A DNA stretch of 64,000 nucleotides from Gavia stellata (lineage: Eukaryota > Chordata > Aves > Gaviiformes > Gaviidae): positions 62,001 to 126,000 of the forward strand of contig NW_026776913.1 in NCBI RefSeq assembly GCF_030936135.1. Direction: 5' to 3'. A program made the translations under genes and the position numbers. A model generated the notes under the pieces. It was not told where the DNA came from and made no database searches. It was given only the letters and a program-made list of their open reading frames with translations. Of this stretch, positions 52,242-62,797 are shown piece by piece. Each line of letters begins with the position of its first letter. The first letter of the stretch is position 1.

Positions 52242-53774
52242 GTAAGTCTCTGGGTGTGGGGAAATTTAGGTATAGTTCACAAGAAGATCTCCTAATGCTG
52301 GCACATCAAACAAACTGTGAGACCTTTCAGGAAGAACTGCCACAGGTTCTCCAGTGTAGAGGAGGAGGAGGTGCCCCAGAGCAGGGCTTCCCTGCTGCAC
52401 CATCAGAGGGACAGGGCATGAGGGCTGCCTTCTGCCAGGGACGGCTGCAGGGTGTGAAGGTGGGTGTGCAGCCAGGGGTGCCCAGGGCTGTCCTTCCGAG
52501 CAGGGTCCCTGCACCCCCGGGGCTGGGTGCTGGGGCAGGGACTCTGCCGCCTGCCAGGGTCAGCACTCAGCCTGCCCAGGGAGCTCCCCACGGCGCTGTG
52601 GGGAGAAGCTGGGGGTGGAAGGAGAGACCAGTGCAATGGCAGGGTGCTTCTGCTGTTGAGAGGGTGCTGTGTGGGTCAGGGCTGCCCTCAGCTCCACATC
52701 ACTGCAGGATCTTCCCAGGAGACTTTTCAGGAAGCACAGCAAGGCAGGGGCTGCCTGAAAGGGAAGGATCCTGGTCTTTCAATCTTCTCCTCTGGGTTGT
52801 CTGGGTGGGCAATGGCACATAGAAATTAATCTCTCATTTCCGGAGGAGGCGCTGAAATTCCAAGTCTGTTCCTCTTAGAGGTGAATAAAGCGGGGAGTAT
52901 TGGAAATCACCATGCCGTGGTCACAGACAGCATCAGTGTCACTTTTCCAGCCTCGCCAGGGCTGGTCTGATGTTCCCCTCAGAGCCTGCACACCCAGAGA
53001 TGCCCCTGGGCAGTGTCCTGCTGCAGGGAGGGCTCTGCAGGGCAGAGCTGAGCAGGCAGCGGGTGGGATGGGCTCTGTGAGCACTGCCAGGGAGGAGACA
53101 CAGGGGACAGAGAACCAGCTCCTGGCAGGGACAGCTGCAGGCAGCAGAGACAGGGACGGGGTTGGGAGGACACTGCAAACAAGCACAGGGGGAGGGTGCG
53201 CTCAGGCAGCTCTCTTTCTGTGTTTCCCTGCAGATGTCTGCTGGGCACTGTCTGCGGGGCAATGAGCTGACTCTCTCTGTAGAACCTCCCATCGGAGGGA
53301 CCCCCGAGTCTCTGCTTTGCCTGTCCTGCAGGGCTTGCAAGCTGCCCCCCAGAAAGGCGCAGCTCTGCTGTGGGATCCTCGGGAGTGCAGAGCCTTTCCT
53401 TGGGGGTCGGCACTCTCCTCGCAGAGTCAGTAGCTTCTCTCTGGGATTGGTCGTGTCCTGCCCTCTCCATCACACCTCCACCTCTGGGCTGGGCTGGAGA
53501 AGAGTTTGCAGAGCTGTCCTTTGAAACAGGACTCCTCTGGTCTCATCAGAGTGCAGGTTTAGGGTTTTTTTAAAAGAGTAATTTGTGTGTGAAGGCATCT
53601 TCAAGGCAGCACAAGCGAAAGCATGGGGTGGATAGGAAAAGGGCTGATGGATACTGCAGCTCTTTGAGAAAACACAGACAAAATTATTAAAAAGACATGC
53701 TAAGCCTCTCTGCCACAGCCCACGTCATGAGTGCAGATATAGAACTTTTCCATGAAAGGTAGATTTCATCTGAC
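52242..53774. other. Probable 5' intron of OR gene 3, no coding gene seen
   Basis: Contains another acceptor-like site, TTTCCCTGCAG|ATG, at 53,233, which could begin a second non-coding 5' exon. No recognised domain is encoded. Confidence 0.35.
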
Positions 53775-54000
53775 ATGCCCTGTGAACATCGGCGCTCTCA
53801 CAAACCAGCTCCCATGTATCCACTGCAGCAGATCAAAGCTGTCTCCACAGCAGCACCCAGGCAGAAGTCCTGCTCCTCACACCACACTCAGCCAGCCCAA
53901 ACTAGAGAAAGCAAATTAATTCCAAGATGGTGGGGGGGGGGGATTTCTGTGAAAAAAGGAGTGGCTTTTCTCAGAGAAATCTGTCTAATTTTCTCCTGTC

Positions 54001-54018
54001 TTTTCCTTCTTTGGACAG
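54001..54018 (+). promoter_or_regulatory. Splice acceptor upstream of OR gene 3
   Basis: TTTTCCTTCTTTGGACAG ends 23 bases before the ATG, exactly as far as in OR gene 1, and the pyrimidine tracts of the two are alike. Confidence 0.65.
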
Positions 54019-54041
54019 AGCCCCAGACCAAGAAACAGCCA

Positions 54042-54944
54042 ATGTCCAACAGCAGCTCCATCACCCAGTTCCTCCTCCTGGCATTCGCAGACACGCGTCA
54101 GCTGCAGCTCTTGCACTTCTGCCTCTTCCTGGGCATCTACCTGGCTGCCCTCCTGGGCAATGGCCTCATCATCACCGCCATAGTCTGCGACCACCACCTC
54201 CACAGCCCCATGTACTTCTTCCTCCTCAACCTCTCCCTCCTTGACCTGGGCTCCATCTCCACCACTGTTCCCAAAGCCATGGCCAATTCCCTGAGGGACA
54301 ACAGGGCCATTTCCTATGCAGGATGTGCTGCCCAAGTCTTCCTGATTGTCTTTTTCATTTCAGCAGAGTTTTATCTTCTCACCGTCATGTCCTACGACCG
54401 CTACATTGCCATCTGCCAACCCCTGCACTACGGGACCCTCCTGGGCAGCAGAGCTTGTGTCCACATGGCAGCAGCTGCCTGGGGCAGTGGGTTGCTCAGT
54501 GCTGTGCTGCACACAGCCAATACATTTTCACTACCACTCTGCCAAGGCAATGCCTTGGACCAGTTCTTCTGTGAAATCCCACAGATCCTCAAGCTCTCAT
54601 GCTCATACACGTACCTCAGGGAAGTTGGGCTTCTTGTGGTTACTGCTTTTTTCAGTTTTGGCTGTTTTGTTTTCATTGTGCTGTCCTACGTGCAGATCTT
54701 GAGGTCTGTGCTGAGGATCCCCTCTGAGCAGGGACAGCACAAAGCCTTTTCCACGTGCCTCCCTCACCTGGCCGTGGTCTCCCTGTTTATCACTACTGCC
54801 GTGTTTGCCCACCTGAAGCCCCCCTCCATCTCCTCCCCATCCCTGGACCTGGTGGTGTCGTTTCTGTACTCAGTGGTACCTCCAGCAGTGAACCCCCTCA
54901 TCTACAGCATGAGGAACAAGGAGCTCAAGGATGCCCTAAGGTAA
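54042..54944 (+). CDS. Olfactory receptor, OR14-like, OR gene 3
   Basis: Intact single-exon odorant receptor of 300 residues. The frame opens at 53775, but I choose ATG 54042 for the MSNSSSITQF N-terminus and because an acceptor lies at 54018; the upstream frame would be intron. Landmarks are LLGNGLI in TM1, LHSPMYFFL, MSYDRYIAIC, KAFSTC and NPLIYSMRN. The C-terminus stops after KELKDALR, about ten residues earlier than in OR gene 1, so the cytoplasmic tail is short; the stop is a TAA directly after AGG. Expected role and location are as for the other two receptors. The tail shortening need not abolish function. Confidence 0.92.
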   Translation: MSNSSSITQFLLLAFADTRQLQLLHFCLFLGIYLAALLGNGLIITAIVCDHHLHSPMYFFLLNLSLLDLGSISTTVPKAMANSLRDNRAISYAGCAAQVFLIVFFISAEFYLLTVMSYDRYIAICQPLHYGTLLGSRACVHMAAAAWGSGLLSAVLHTANTFSLPLCQGNALDQFFCEIPQILKLSCSYTYLREVGLLVVTAFFSFGCFVFIVLSYVQILRSVLRIPSEQGQHKAFSTCLPHLAVVSLFITTAVFAHLKPPSISSPSLDLVVSFLYSVVPPAVNPLIYSMRNKELKDALR

Positions 54945-55203
54945 CTGATGAATGGTTGCTTTTCAGAAGCAGCAATGAACTGCCCATCTTCTTCTGCATA
55001 TCACTTGTCACATAACTCATTACATGCCCAGACTCTCTTTGGGAGGTTGTTTGGTTTGGGTTTTTTTGTTTTTAGCTTTTCTTGGTTGTATTAATGCTGT
55101 CCACAAAAAGGAAGTCATTCTTCATCCTATTTCTATTTCAGTATCTTCCTGTCTTGTGTGACCCAGAGACTTTGTGTAAATTGGGAGCTGTGTCTTTAAA
55201 CAA

Positions 55204-55209
55204 AATAAA
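55204..55209 (+). promoter_or_regulatory. Polyadenylation signal AATAAA for OR gene 3
   Basis: AATAAA 260 bases after the stop codon, followed by a TG-rich stretch. Confidence 0.55.
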
Positions 55210-56689
55210 GGACCCTGCTCAGGGTGGTTTGTCTGAGATCCTTTCTCTTAGATCTTCTCTGGAGCCGTTGGGCAGCGTCTGTGTGCTGAGGTGAAGGGGG
55301 CAGTAGTCACCCGGAGCTGGGTCTGCCTCCCAGCATGACCAGCATGACCCTGTGGACTCACCCCATGGCCCTGGGCTCCACAGCCTGGGGAGGGGGTGCA
55401 GGAGTGGCTGGCCAGGCCAGCCTAGATGTGCTCGCTAGGGAAAAGACTCTGTGGGGAGATGGGATGAGCGAGGAGAAGAGCAGGGCACTGTGTGTGTGCG
55501 GGGGAGACATGGAAAGAGAAACCCTTTGCTGAGGGTGGCAGCTGGGGGCAGGCTGCCCTGTCCATGGGGCAAAAGGCCCTTCCTGAGCATCCCCTGGGCC
55601 AATTCTCTCATGCTGTCCTGGGGAGCAAGTTTGGCACCTGGGGCTGCAAGCTGCCTGCAGCGGAGATCTCCTCAGCGTGCCGGCTGGATGGACATTCTCA
55701 CTGGCCTCCATTTCCTGCTGTGGGACCAGTCCCACCAGGGCTGCTCTGCTGGGCTTGGCTGGGGAGAGGGCAGGGAGGTGGCAAGATTCAGAGAGGGGCT
55801 GGGATGGCTGGGATGGCAAGTGCCCCGGAGAGGAGAACTCCAGTGAGCAGCTCAAGTGTGGGAGTGGGCAGGGTGGGGGCACACAGCAGGGTCCTCGCAC
55901 AGCCGGGCTCCTGCGAGAGACATGGAGGACCAGCAGACAGGGTCTGGCCTGTGCCCGTGTTCGCTGGACACCCCGGGCAGCTGCCCCAGGGCAGTCGTCA
56001 CACACCAGCCAATAACCACCACCATGTCCACAATGGCCTCTCAGCCCAGCTCGGAGAGGTTGCTTGTCCCTCCACAGAGGGACACCGAATGACCAGGTCA
56101 GAAGTCCAGGTTTGCATTGTACAGACGAGACGTAAGCATGCACATGGTGTGCGTGTGGGGAGATGAACCCGAGTGAGCACAAATGCCATCAGCTCTTCCT
56201 GGGGGTGCCATGAAGGCCTGTGGGACAGACAGTGTGTTGAGGTCACTTCTCACTTTGAGAGTAACATCCCCTGGGAAAGCACCTGGATGCAGCACTGGGA
56301 TGTGCTTCATTTAACCCACGTCCCCGTGTCCATTCCTCATGCCGTGGAGCATCTCATACGAGTGCAGAGCAGGGCGATACACCGCAGGGCTGAGGTGCCT
56401 CCCAGCCTCTGGGAGCAGCAGCAGGAGGTCAGATTGACACTGTGACTGCTGCAGTGCACTGCCTCTGCACGTGCAAGGCAAGGACTCCTCTCTCTGATCA
56501 CCCGTGTGTGTACGAGGATTGCAAGAGACCAGCTGAGACATGGGCACCTGGCAGAGCTCCGACATTTCTGTGTGTGACTCCAAGAACAAATTTCCATTTT
56601 CACAGCTACATTCATCTCAGCTGCCTTGGACAGGCTCATTGCAAGTGCTCCTGACTGCTACGTCACCCTTGCCTGTGATTCTGGATTGT
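55210..56689. other. Intergenic, no gene recognised
   Basis: Overlapping short frames on both strands (one of 274 codons on the minus strand) show no domain. The part around 56,290-56,460 may be a very degraded CR1 piece. Confidence 0.35.
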
Positions 56690-57160
56690 GACCTCAAAAG
56701 TGCCGGAGCAATCATGGAGGTTCTGTGGTCCTTGGAAAAAGCAGACATCAAACCCCTCTTCAAGAAGGGCAGGGATGAGGACTGACAGAATTGCAAGTGG
56801 CCTGCCTACCTCAGACTCTAGGAGGACATGGGGAAAGTTGTCCTGCAGCCATCTCCAGGCCCTTGAAGGACAAGAAAGGCATTGCTGAAGCAGAATGGTT
56901 AGGGGAAACGAGGGCACGTTGTGTACCTGGCCTTTTGCAAGGCCTTTGACATCATCTCCCAGAGTCTCCTTAGAGCCGGACTGATGCTGTCGAGGCTGAA
57001 GAAATGGATGGTAGGGTGGGTGGGAAGTTGGCTGGATGGTGAGGCCCAAATGTCATCAGCAGTACAAAGTCTTTTTAGAAGCCAGTCATACCCAGAATCC
57101 CTCAGTGATTAGCATTTGGGCCAACACTCTTGAATGTCCTTATTATCCCCCCGCACGGTG
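56690..57160 (+). mobile_element. CR1 LINE, RT fragment
   Basis: Plus-strand CR1 reverse-transcriptase text: IKPLFKKGR-like start, then VYLAFCKAFDIISQSLL (usual '[14 protein letters not shown]'), then KKWMVGWVGSWLDGEAQ. Broken and truncated at both ends. Confidence 0.75.
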
Positions 57161-57469
57161 GAGCCCCATCCAGGAAGAGGGCATGGATATGGGTTGGCAT
57201 GTGCCTTCTGCCTGAGTACCTGACGGGACAGCAGCAGGCATAGGGCTCGTTTGAGTCTATCCAAGAAGCTGAAAGGCCAGGGAAAAGGCACGTGGTTTAG
57301 AAGATCACGGTAAGGTTACTTTTGTCAGCTCAGGTGAAAGGCCACAAGAAGGCTGATGAGTTAGGTTGCCTGCTTGGAGGGTGCTTTCTGAGAATTTTGA
57401 GCTTTCCTTGGAGGTGGGAAAAAGCAGGAGAGAGAAAAAATGCTACAAAGTGCAGCTTGGAAAGTGGAG
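57161..57469. other. Unassigned stretch
   Basis: No gene; may be degraded LINE sequence between the CR1 RT fragment and repeat Y. Confidence 0.3.
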
Positions 57470-57739
57470 CCTGGACATGAGGAAGAAGAAATGTCACTCG
57501 AAGGGTAGAGCTGTGGTGCAAGAGGTCACCCAGTGAGAGTTGGTGATCAGACCGTGGCTTTGTGTTTCAACGAACGGCCGGTGAGGGTGGGGAGACGTCA
57601 GTGAAGGCAGAGAAATGCCCAGGGGAGAGCAAGGTGGAGAAGCAAGATGGATGTCTACAGCCTGCAGGAAAACAGGGGCAGGTGTGGGACAGCCTGCGAT
57701 GGAAACTGCCAAGGGCACTGGCCACACTGGAAGACACGA
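57470..57739 (+). repeat. Unnamed dispersed repeat Y (copy 4)
   Basis: Aligns with 50,430-50,700 and, reversed, with 5,640-5,995. It runs straight into the 1.4-kb duplicated block, so Y and the block may be one longer element. Confidence 0.6.
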
Positions 57740-59112
57740 ACAGAACCCAGGTCTTTGTCCTCTGGGCTCTGGCAGTTGTCTGTGCCACCAAGGGCTGTGA
57801 GAAGACATGTTGTCCTCATGGCACTGGAGCCTCATTTCCTCCTTGCAACCCCATGGGGAAGCTGGGAGTGTTGTTCCATTGTCCTGCACTGGGCATTGCA
57901 GACCCCACATCCACTGCCCCAGGAAGGGCCCTGACCCACGTGTGAGTGACAGGATCCCCCTTCCATGGGCCGGGGGTCAGGGCTTGGCCTTTGTGCTCCA
58001 TGTAACAATCCAAGGGCTTTGTCAGCGTCAGAGCCACCTGCACAGGGCCTTTGCCTACCTGCAATCACAGCCTCCAATTATCGGCTCTAACGAGTCCCTG
58101 GGGAGGCTCTGTCAGTAATGGCCCTCAGTGGGGCCCAGTAATGCTTCAGAGTAGTTTAGGTTTGTCTTCTGCCTTTGTCTCCTTGAGGGGATTGTTCAGT
58201 CTCTTCTCAGTACCTGAGGCTCCTGGAGTCAGCACTACATACACCATGGGGCTCATTATAATGCAGAAAGCGCTAACGAGCTATGCCCCTTCTATAGTTT
58301 TCTTCAGGTCTTCATCATTTGTATAGCCAATTAGAGAGGTAGGCACCTACCCTGAAGTAGCATAGCTAGCTCATCCTTTTCAATGAGCAATCTGAAGATG
58401 TGATAGGAGATTTCTCCAGTTGATATGGATGCAGAATGTCTCCTAAAGAGGTGTGGACAGGTAGGAAAAGCAGTCCCTTGAGGCCAGACACGGTATGGAC
58501 AACCTTGCTCCTCACCTCTCCAACCCTGCCATTGCTCTCGTTGGCCACCAGGGACTTGCATCACTTTTCTTTACATCAGACTTCTCCACCAAAGTCTGCA
58601 GCTGAATATTACAGCTGCTTTGCAGCAATTCCTACCTGCTCTCCGTGGAGAACTGCCATGGAAACAGGGTTTTTTAATTGGGGGAAAGAAAAAAGAAGAA
58701 AAAGTAAAACACAAGAGAGCTTAATCCACAATAAACACACTTCTCAGCTGTATGGTTATTTTTGGCAGCTTCCAATGAGGTTCGCCACCCCAGTTGAAGA
58801 GTTGCCTATAGGGACTATGAGGGAGAGTACTGAAAGACAAGAGAGGACTGAAAGACAATGATGCTTTACCTCCCTGGAGCTCAAAGCAGGGTCATAGGTG
58901 AGAGGGATCTGAATGATCAAAGAGTAAGAGGCGGAAAACCCTGGAGAACAGTGGAAAGTGCGTATGTCCAGATCGTTTTCTGAAGAGATGACTTCCGACG
59001 TGGGGAGTTTGATCAGGACAGGCAGAAACACCTGGAAGGTTAGGGAGATTAAATACACAGCATGACAGACAGAGTACTGGCAATGCAAGCACAGGGCAAG
59101 ATCAGGATTTCT
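57740..59112 (+). repeat. Copy 2 of a 1.4-kb duplicated block
   Basis: Same-orientation match to 41,770-43,210. It lies 2.8 kb downstream of OR gene 3, as copy 1 lies 1.7 kb downstream of OR gene 2, with a CR1 fragment and repeat Y making up the extra distance. Confidence 0.75.
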
Positions 59113-59894
59113 TCGCCTGCAATTAATACACAGTCTCAAAAGTCCCATTTTGGCAGGATAGAAAATACAGTGACATTTTATTGAAAGTACTGAAACATGG
59201 CAGCTGGTAAAAAGGTGCTGGGTTTTTTATCTTTCTTTTTAGAAAGTATTGAGAGCAGTTCCCAGGTTTTCAGGCAGAGCTTAAGGGTCTGACCATAAGC
59301 AGCCAGTGCCACCTCGAGAGCTGTATCTGAGGTACTTGCCGGGGCATGTAAAGGACCACTTCCCCTCCTGGTCCAGACCTATGGCCTTACCAGTACCAGA
59401 GCCCCAAGACCCCACAGTTTCTCCAGGCGATGCTTTGGACCACCTGCTCCCTCCAGGAGTCAACTCCCCCCTCCCAGTCTCTCCGGTTGCTTCCCCCCGG
59501 GCACGTGAGCCCCTATGACTTGTGGTCCCCCCTCCAGGGGCTGGCACTCACACCTCCACACGCACAAAGAACAGAGATCCCCCTCACCCCAGGAAGTAGT
59601 GAAATGGAGTTTAACAAGAAGGCAGGACAGGCTGGGGCCATCTGTTGCAGGGTGCGGCTGGACAAGTGTACTTACCAGCAACCTCATTCATCGTAACTAG
59701 CTGTTTTTAGCCCTATTTCATCCCCAAACAACCTCGAGTCCTCCCTTTCCCTGCCATCGGTCCTTTCCTAGAAATCCCATCGGAAGTCTTCATTACATGA
59801 AATAGGAACTGGGTTTGCAGATCCACTTTCAAGAAGACAAAGACAAAAAGTATGAGTAAAAGCATGAGTATTTAATTGCAGTAGCTGCTTCTAC
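59113..59894. other. Unassigned, LTR-like hints only
   Basis: A minus-strand AATAAA context near 59,178 and a sharply different C-rich composition from 59,300 suggest an old inserted element, but I cannot name it. No gene recognised. Confidence 0.3.
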
Positions 59895-60460
59895 TCAGCA
59901 TAATTCAGATGCAGTTGCATTGGAAATCATACTAGCACCTTCAATGCCATCTGCTGTGGTATCTGCAGCTGCAATGCTGTTTGACACAGCACCTGCGTCT
60001 CCGGTGGTGTCTGTAATGGTATCTGCATCTGCAGTGGCATCTCCAGTGGCATCGGTGCCGGTACCTTCAAAGGAATCTTCAAAGGCACCTGCATCTCCAA
60101 TGGTGTCTGCATCTGCAATGGTATCTGCAATGGCACCTGCATCCTCAATAGCATCTCCATCAGCAATTGCATCTGAAACTGTATTTCCAACTCCAGTGGC
60201 ATCTGCACCAGCATTGGCAATGTTATCCACAATGGTATCTCCATCCGCAGTGATGGCTGCATTGGAGAGCTGTAGCTGACAGGACAGTTGCACACACAGC
60301 ATTCCAGATGCAGATACCTTTGCAGATGCCCTGGCAGATTCTTTCCCACTGCAGATGCAGAGGCCATTGCAGATACTGATCGCGTTGCAGCTATCCATAG
60401 CATCACACACCCCCATGCAGATACCAACACCATTACAGATGCACACACAGCACAGCGGGC
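59895..60460. repeat. Degenerate GCATCTGC/GCAGATGC minisatellite with strand switch
   Basis: Imperfect repeats built on a 6-base rhythm. From about 59,930 to 60,240 the plus strand is full of GCATCTGCA, GGTATCTGC and AATGGCA; from about 60,290 to 60,450 it carries the complement, GCAGATGC, GCAGATAC. The multiple-of-three period keeps two overlapping minus-strand frames open for more than 180 codons each. The translated text (ADADTI, GDAGA and similar) is pure repeat, so I do not call a gene. Confidence 0.8.
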
Positions 60461-60901
60461 ATTATCCCCCCTCCTCAGCACTGCTCAGAACACATACACA
60501 ACACCACACTGCGTACGGGGTCTCAGGAAGAAGTGACCTCTTGCTGGCCTCTGTCCTCTACTGGCCTCTGACTCTGGTTCCCACAGGCCCTGCCCTCCTC
60601 CTGCCTCCCCAAGGGGCCAAGGAGCTCAGAGCTGGAGAAAGCGGGCACAACGCTGCTAAAGAAACCTTCTGCTGGGGATTCGCAAGTTGAGTCCTGCATG
60701 GGCAGGAGGCACGGCCATCTCTTTGAGGGCAAAAATACCCTCCTGACCACTGCAACAGCCTCACTCACAGCCAACACTGCATTTGGTGGACAGGGACAAA
60801 AGAAATCCATTCACTCCCTCCAACACGGAAACAGCTTCAACATGGACCTGACTAGAGTTTTCCCCACCCTCTTGCAGAAGGGGATAAGGAGCCACCAAGA
60901 A
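60461..60901. other. Unassigned stretch
   Basis: No gene or repeat recognised; ends at the CR1 tail. Confidence 0.35.
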
Positions 60902-62195
60902 AATCACAGAATCACAGAATGAGAGGGGTTGCAAGGGACCTCTGGAGATCATCTAGTCCAACCCCCCACCAGAGCAGGTTCACCTACAGCAGGTTGCACA
61001 GGAATGCTTCCACGTGAGTTTTGAATATCTCCAGAGAAGGAGACTCCAAAACCTCTCTGGGCAGATTGTTCCAGTACTCTGACACCCTCAAAGGAAAGAA
61101 GTTCCTCCTCATGTTAAGATGGAACTTCCTATGACCATGTTTGTGCCCATTACCTCTTGACCTGTCACTGGGCACCACTGAAAAAAGACTGGCCCCATCC
61201 TCCTGGCACCCACCCCTTAACTATTTCTAAGCATTGATAAGATCCCCCTCAGTCTTCTCTTCTCCAGACTAGAAAGACCCAAGACCCTCAGTCTTTCCTC
61301 CTAAGAAAGATGTTCCACTCCCCTAATCATCTTCGTAGCCCTTTGCTGGACCCTCTCCAGCAGCTCCCTGTCCTTCTTGAACCGGGGAGCCCAGAACTGG
61401 ACACAGTTCTCCAGATGCGGCCTCAGCAGGGCAGAGTAGAGGGGGAGGATAACCTCCCTCGTCCTGCTAGCCACAGTCTTCCGGATGCAGCCCAGAATGC
61501 CATTGGCCTTCTTGGCTACAAGGGCACATTGGTGGCTCGTGGTCATCCTGTTGTCCCCCAGGACTCCCAGGTCCCTTTCCACAGAGCTGCTCTCCAGCAG
61601 CTCAGCCCCTAACCTGTGCTGATGCAGGGGGTTATTCTACCCCCGGTGCAGTGCCCTACACTTGCCTTTGCTGAATTTCATCAGGTTCCTCTCTGCCCAA
61701 CTCTCCAGCCTGTCCAGGTCACGCTGAATGGCAGCGCAGCCTTCCGCCGTATCCACCACTCCTCCCAGTTTTGTGCCTTCAGCAAACTTGCTGAGGGCAC
61801 ACTCTATCCCTTCATCCAGGTCATTGCTGAATATATTGAACAGGACTGGACCCAGTACTGACCCCTGGGGAACACCACTTGTGACAGACCTCCAACTAGA
61901 CTCTGGGCCACTAATCACAGCCCTCGGAGCTCTGTCTATCAGCCAGTTCCAAATCCACCCCACTGTCCATTCCATCACACTTCCTAAGCTTGCCTCTGAG
62001 GATGATGTGGGAGACGGTGTCGAAAGCCTTGCTGAAGCCAAGGCAGACAACATCCACTGCCCTCCCCGCATCTATCCATCCAGACATGTCATCGTAGGAG
62101 GCTATCAGATTGGTCAGACATTACTTTTCTTGGTGAATCCATGTTGACTACTTCTGATAACCTTCTTTTCCTCCTGGTGCTTTGAGGTGACGCCC
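60902..62195 (-). mobile_element. CR1 LINE, RT to 3' end
   Basis: Minus-strand CR1 with tail units TCACAGAA at 60,903-60,920, the 3' region, [46 protein letters not shown] (RT box), [20 protein letters not shown] and VIRSSQHGFTK at its inner end. Long stretches stay open, so it is moderately young. It stops near 62,195, where orientation switches. Confidence 0.9.
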
Positions 62196-62797
62196 AGAAC
62201 GAGCAGCACAGGGAATAAACACGAAGAATTGGAGATCTGTGTGCGGTCGCAGGGCCATGATCTCATTGCAATGACTGAGACATGGTGGGATAGCTCACAT
62301 GACTGGAATGTTGTCATGGATGGCTGTGTTCTTTTTAGGAAAGATAGGCCAGCAAGGGGAGGTGGTGGAGTTGCTCTTTATGTGGAGAGTGCAACTGGAA
62401 TGTATCGAGCTCTCCCTGGGGGCAGATGAGGAGCGAGTTGAGAGCTTGTGGGTAAGGATTAAGGGGCAGGCTGACATGAGAGATGCTGTTGTGGGTGTTG
62501 ATTACAGGCCACCTGATCAGGGTGGGGAAAATGATGAGGCCTTCTACAGAGAGCTGAGAGTCATCTCACCATCACAGGTCTCAGTTCTCCTGCGAGATTT
62601 CACTCACCCTGATACCTGCTGGGAAGTCTTCACAGCCAGGCATTTACAGTCCGGGAGGTTCCCCCAGTGTATTGATGATAACTTTTTGACTCAGGTGGTG
62701 GAGGAGCCAACAAGGAGAGGTGTTCTACTGGACCTAGTACTGACAAACAAAGAGTGACTGGTGAGGGACATGAAGGTTGGGGGCACCCTCGGCTGTA
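62196..62797 (+). mobile_element. CR1 LINE, endonuclease segment, inverted
   Basis: Plus-strand CR1 endonuclease text: NKHEELEICVRSQGHDLIAM, TETWWDSSHDWN, GGGVALYVESA-like, VESLWVRIKGQ, VDYRPPDQ, LLRDFTHPDTCWE and LLDLVLTNKE. It lies between two minus-strand CR1 pieces with sharp changes of orientation at both ends. Confidence 0.88.

Noticed and set aside
53775-54041. 89-codon N-terminal extension of OR gene 3
   Set aside because: It crosses the pyrimidine tract and acceptor at 54,018 and does not resemble OR sequence, so it is intron and UTR.
55358-56182. 274-codon minus-strand frame
   Set aside because: No recognisable domain, no signal peptide, and strong overlap with an equally long plus-strand frame; GC-rich chance frame.
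59895-60481. Two overlapping minus-strand frames of about 183 codons, rich in Ala, Asp and Thr
   Set aside because: They are translations of a degenerate minisatellite with a triplet rhythm; two frames being open together argues for repeat, not gene.
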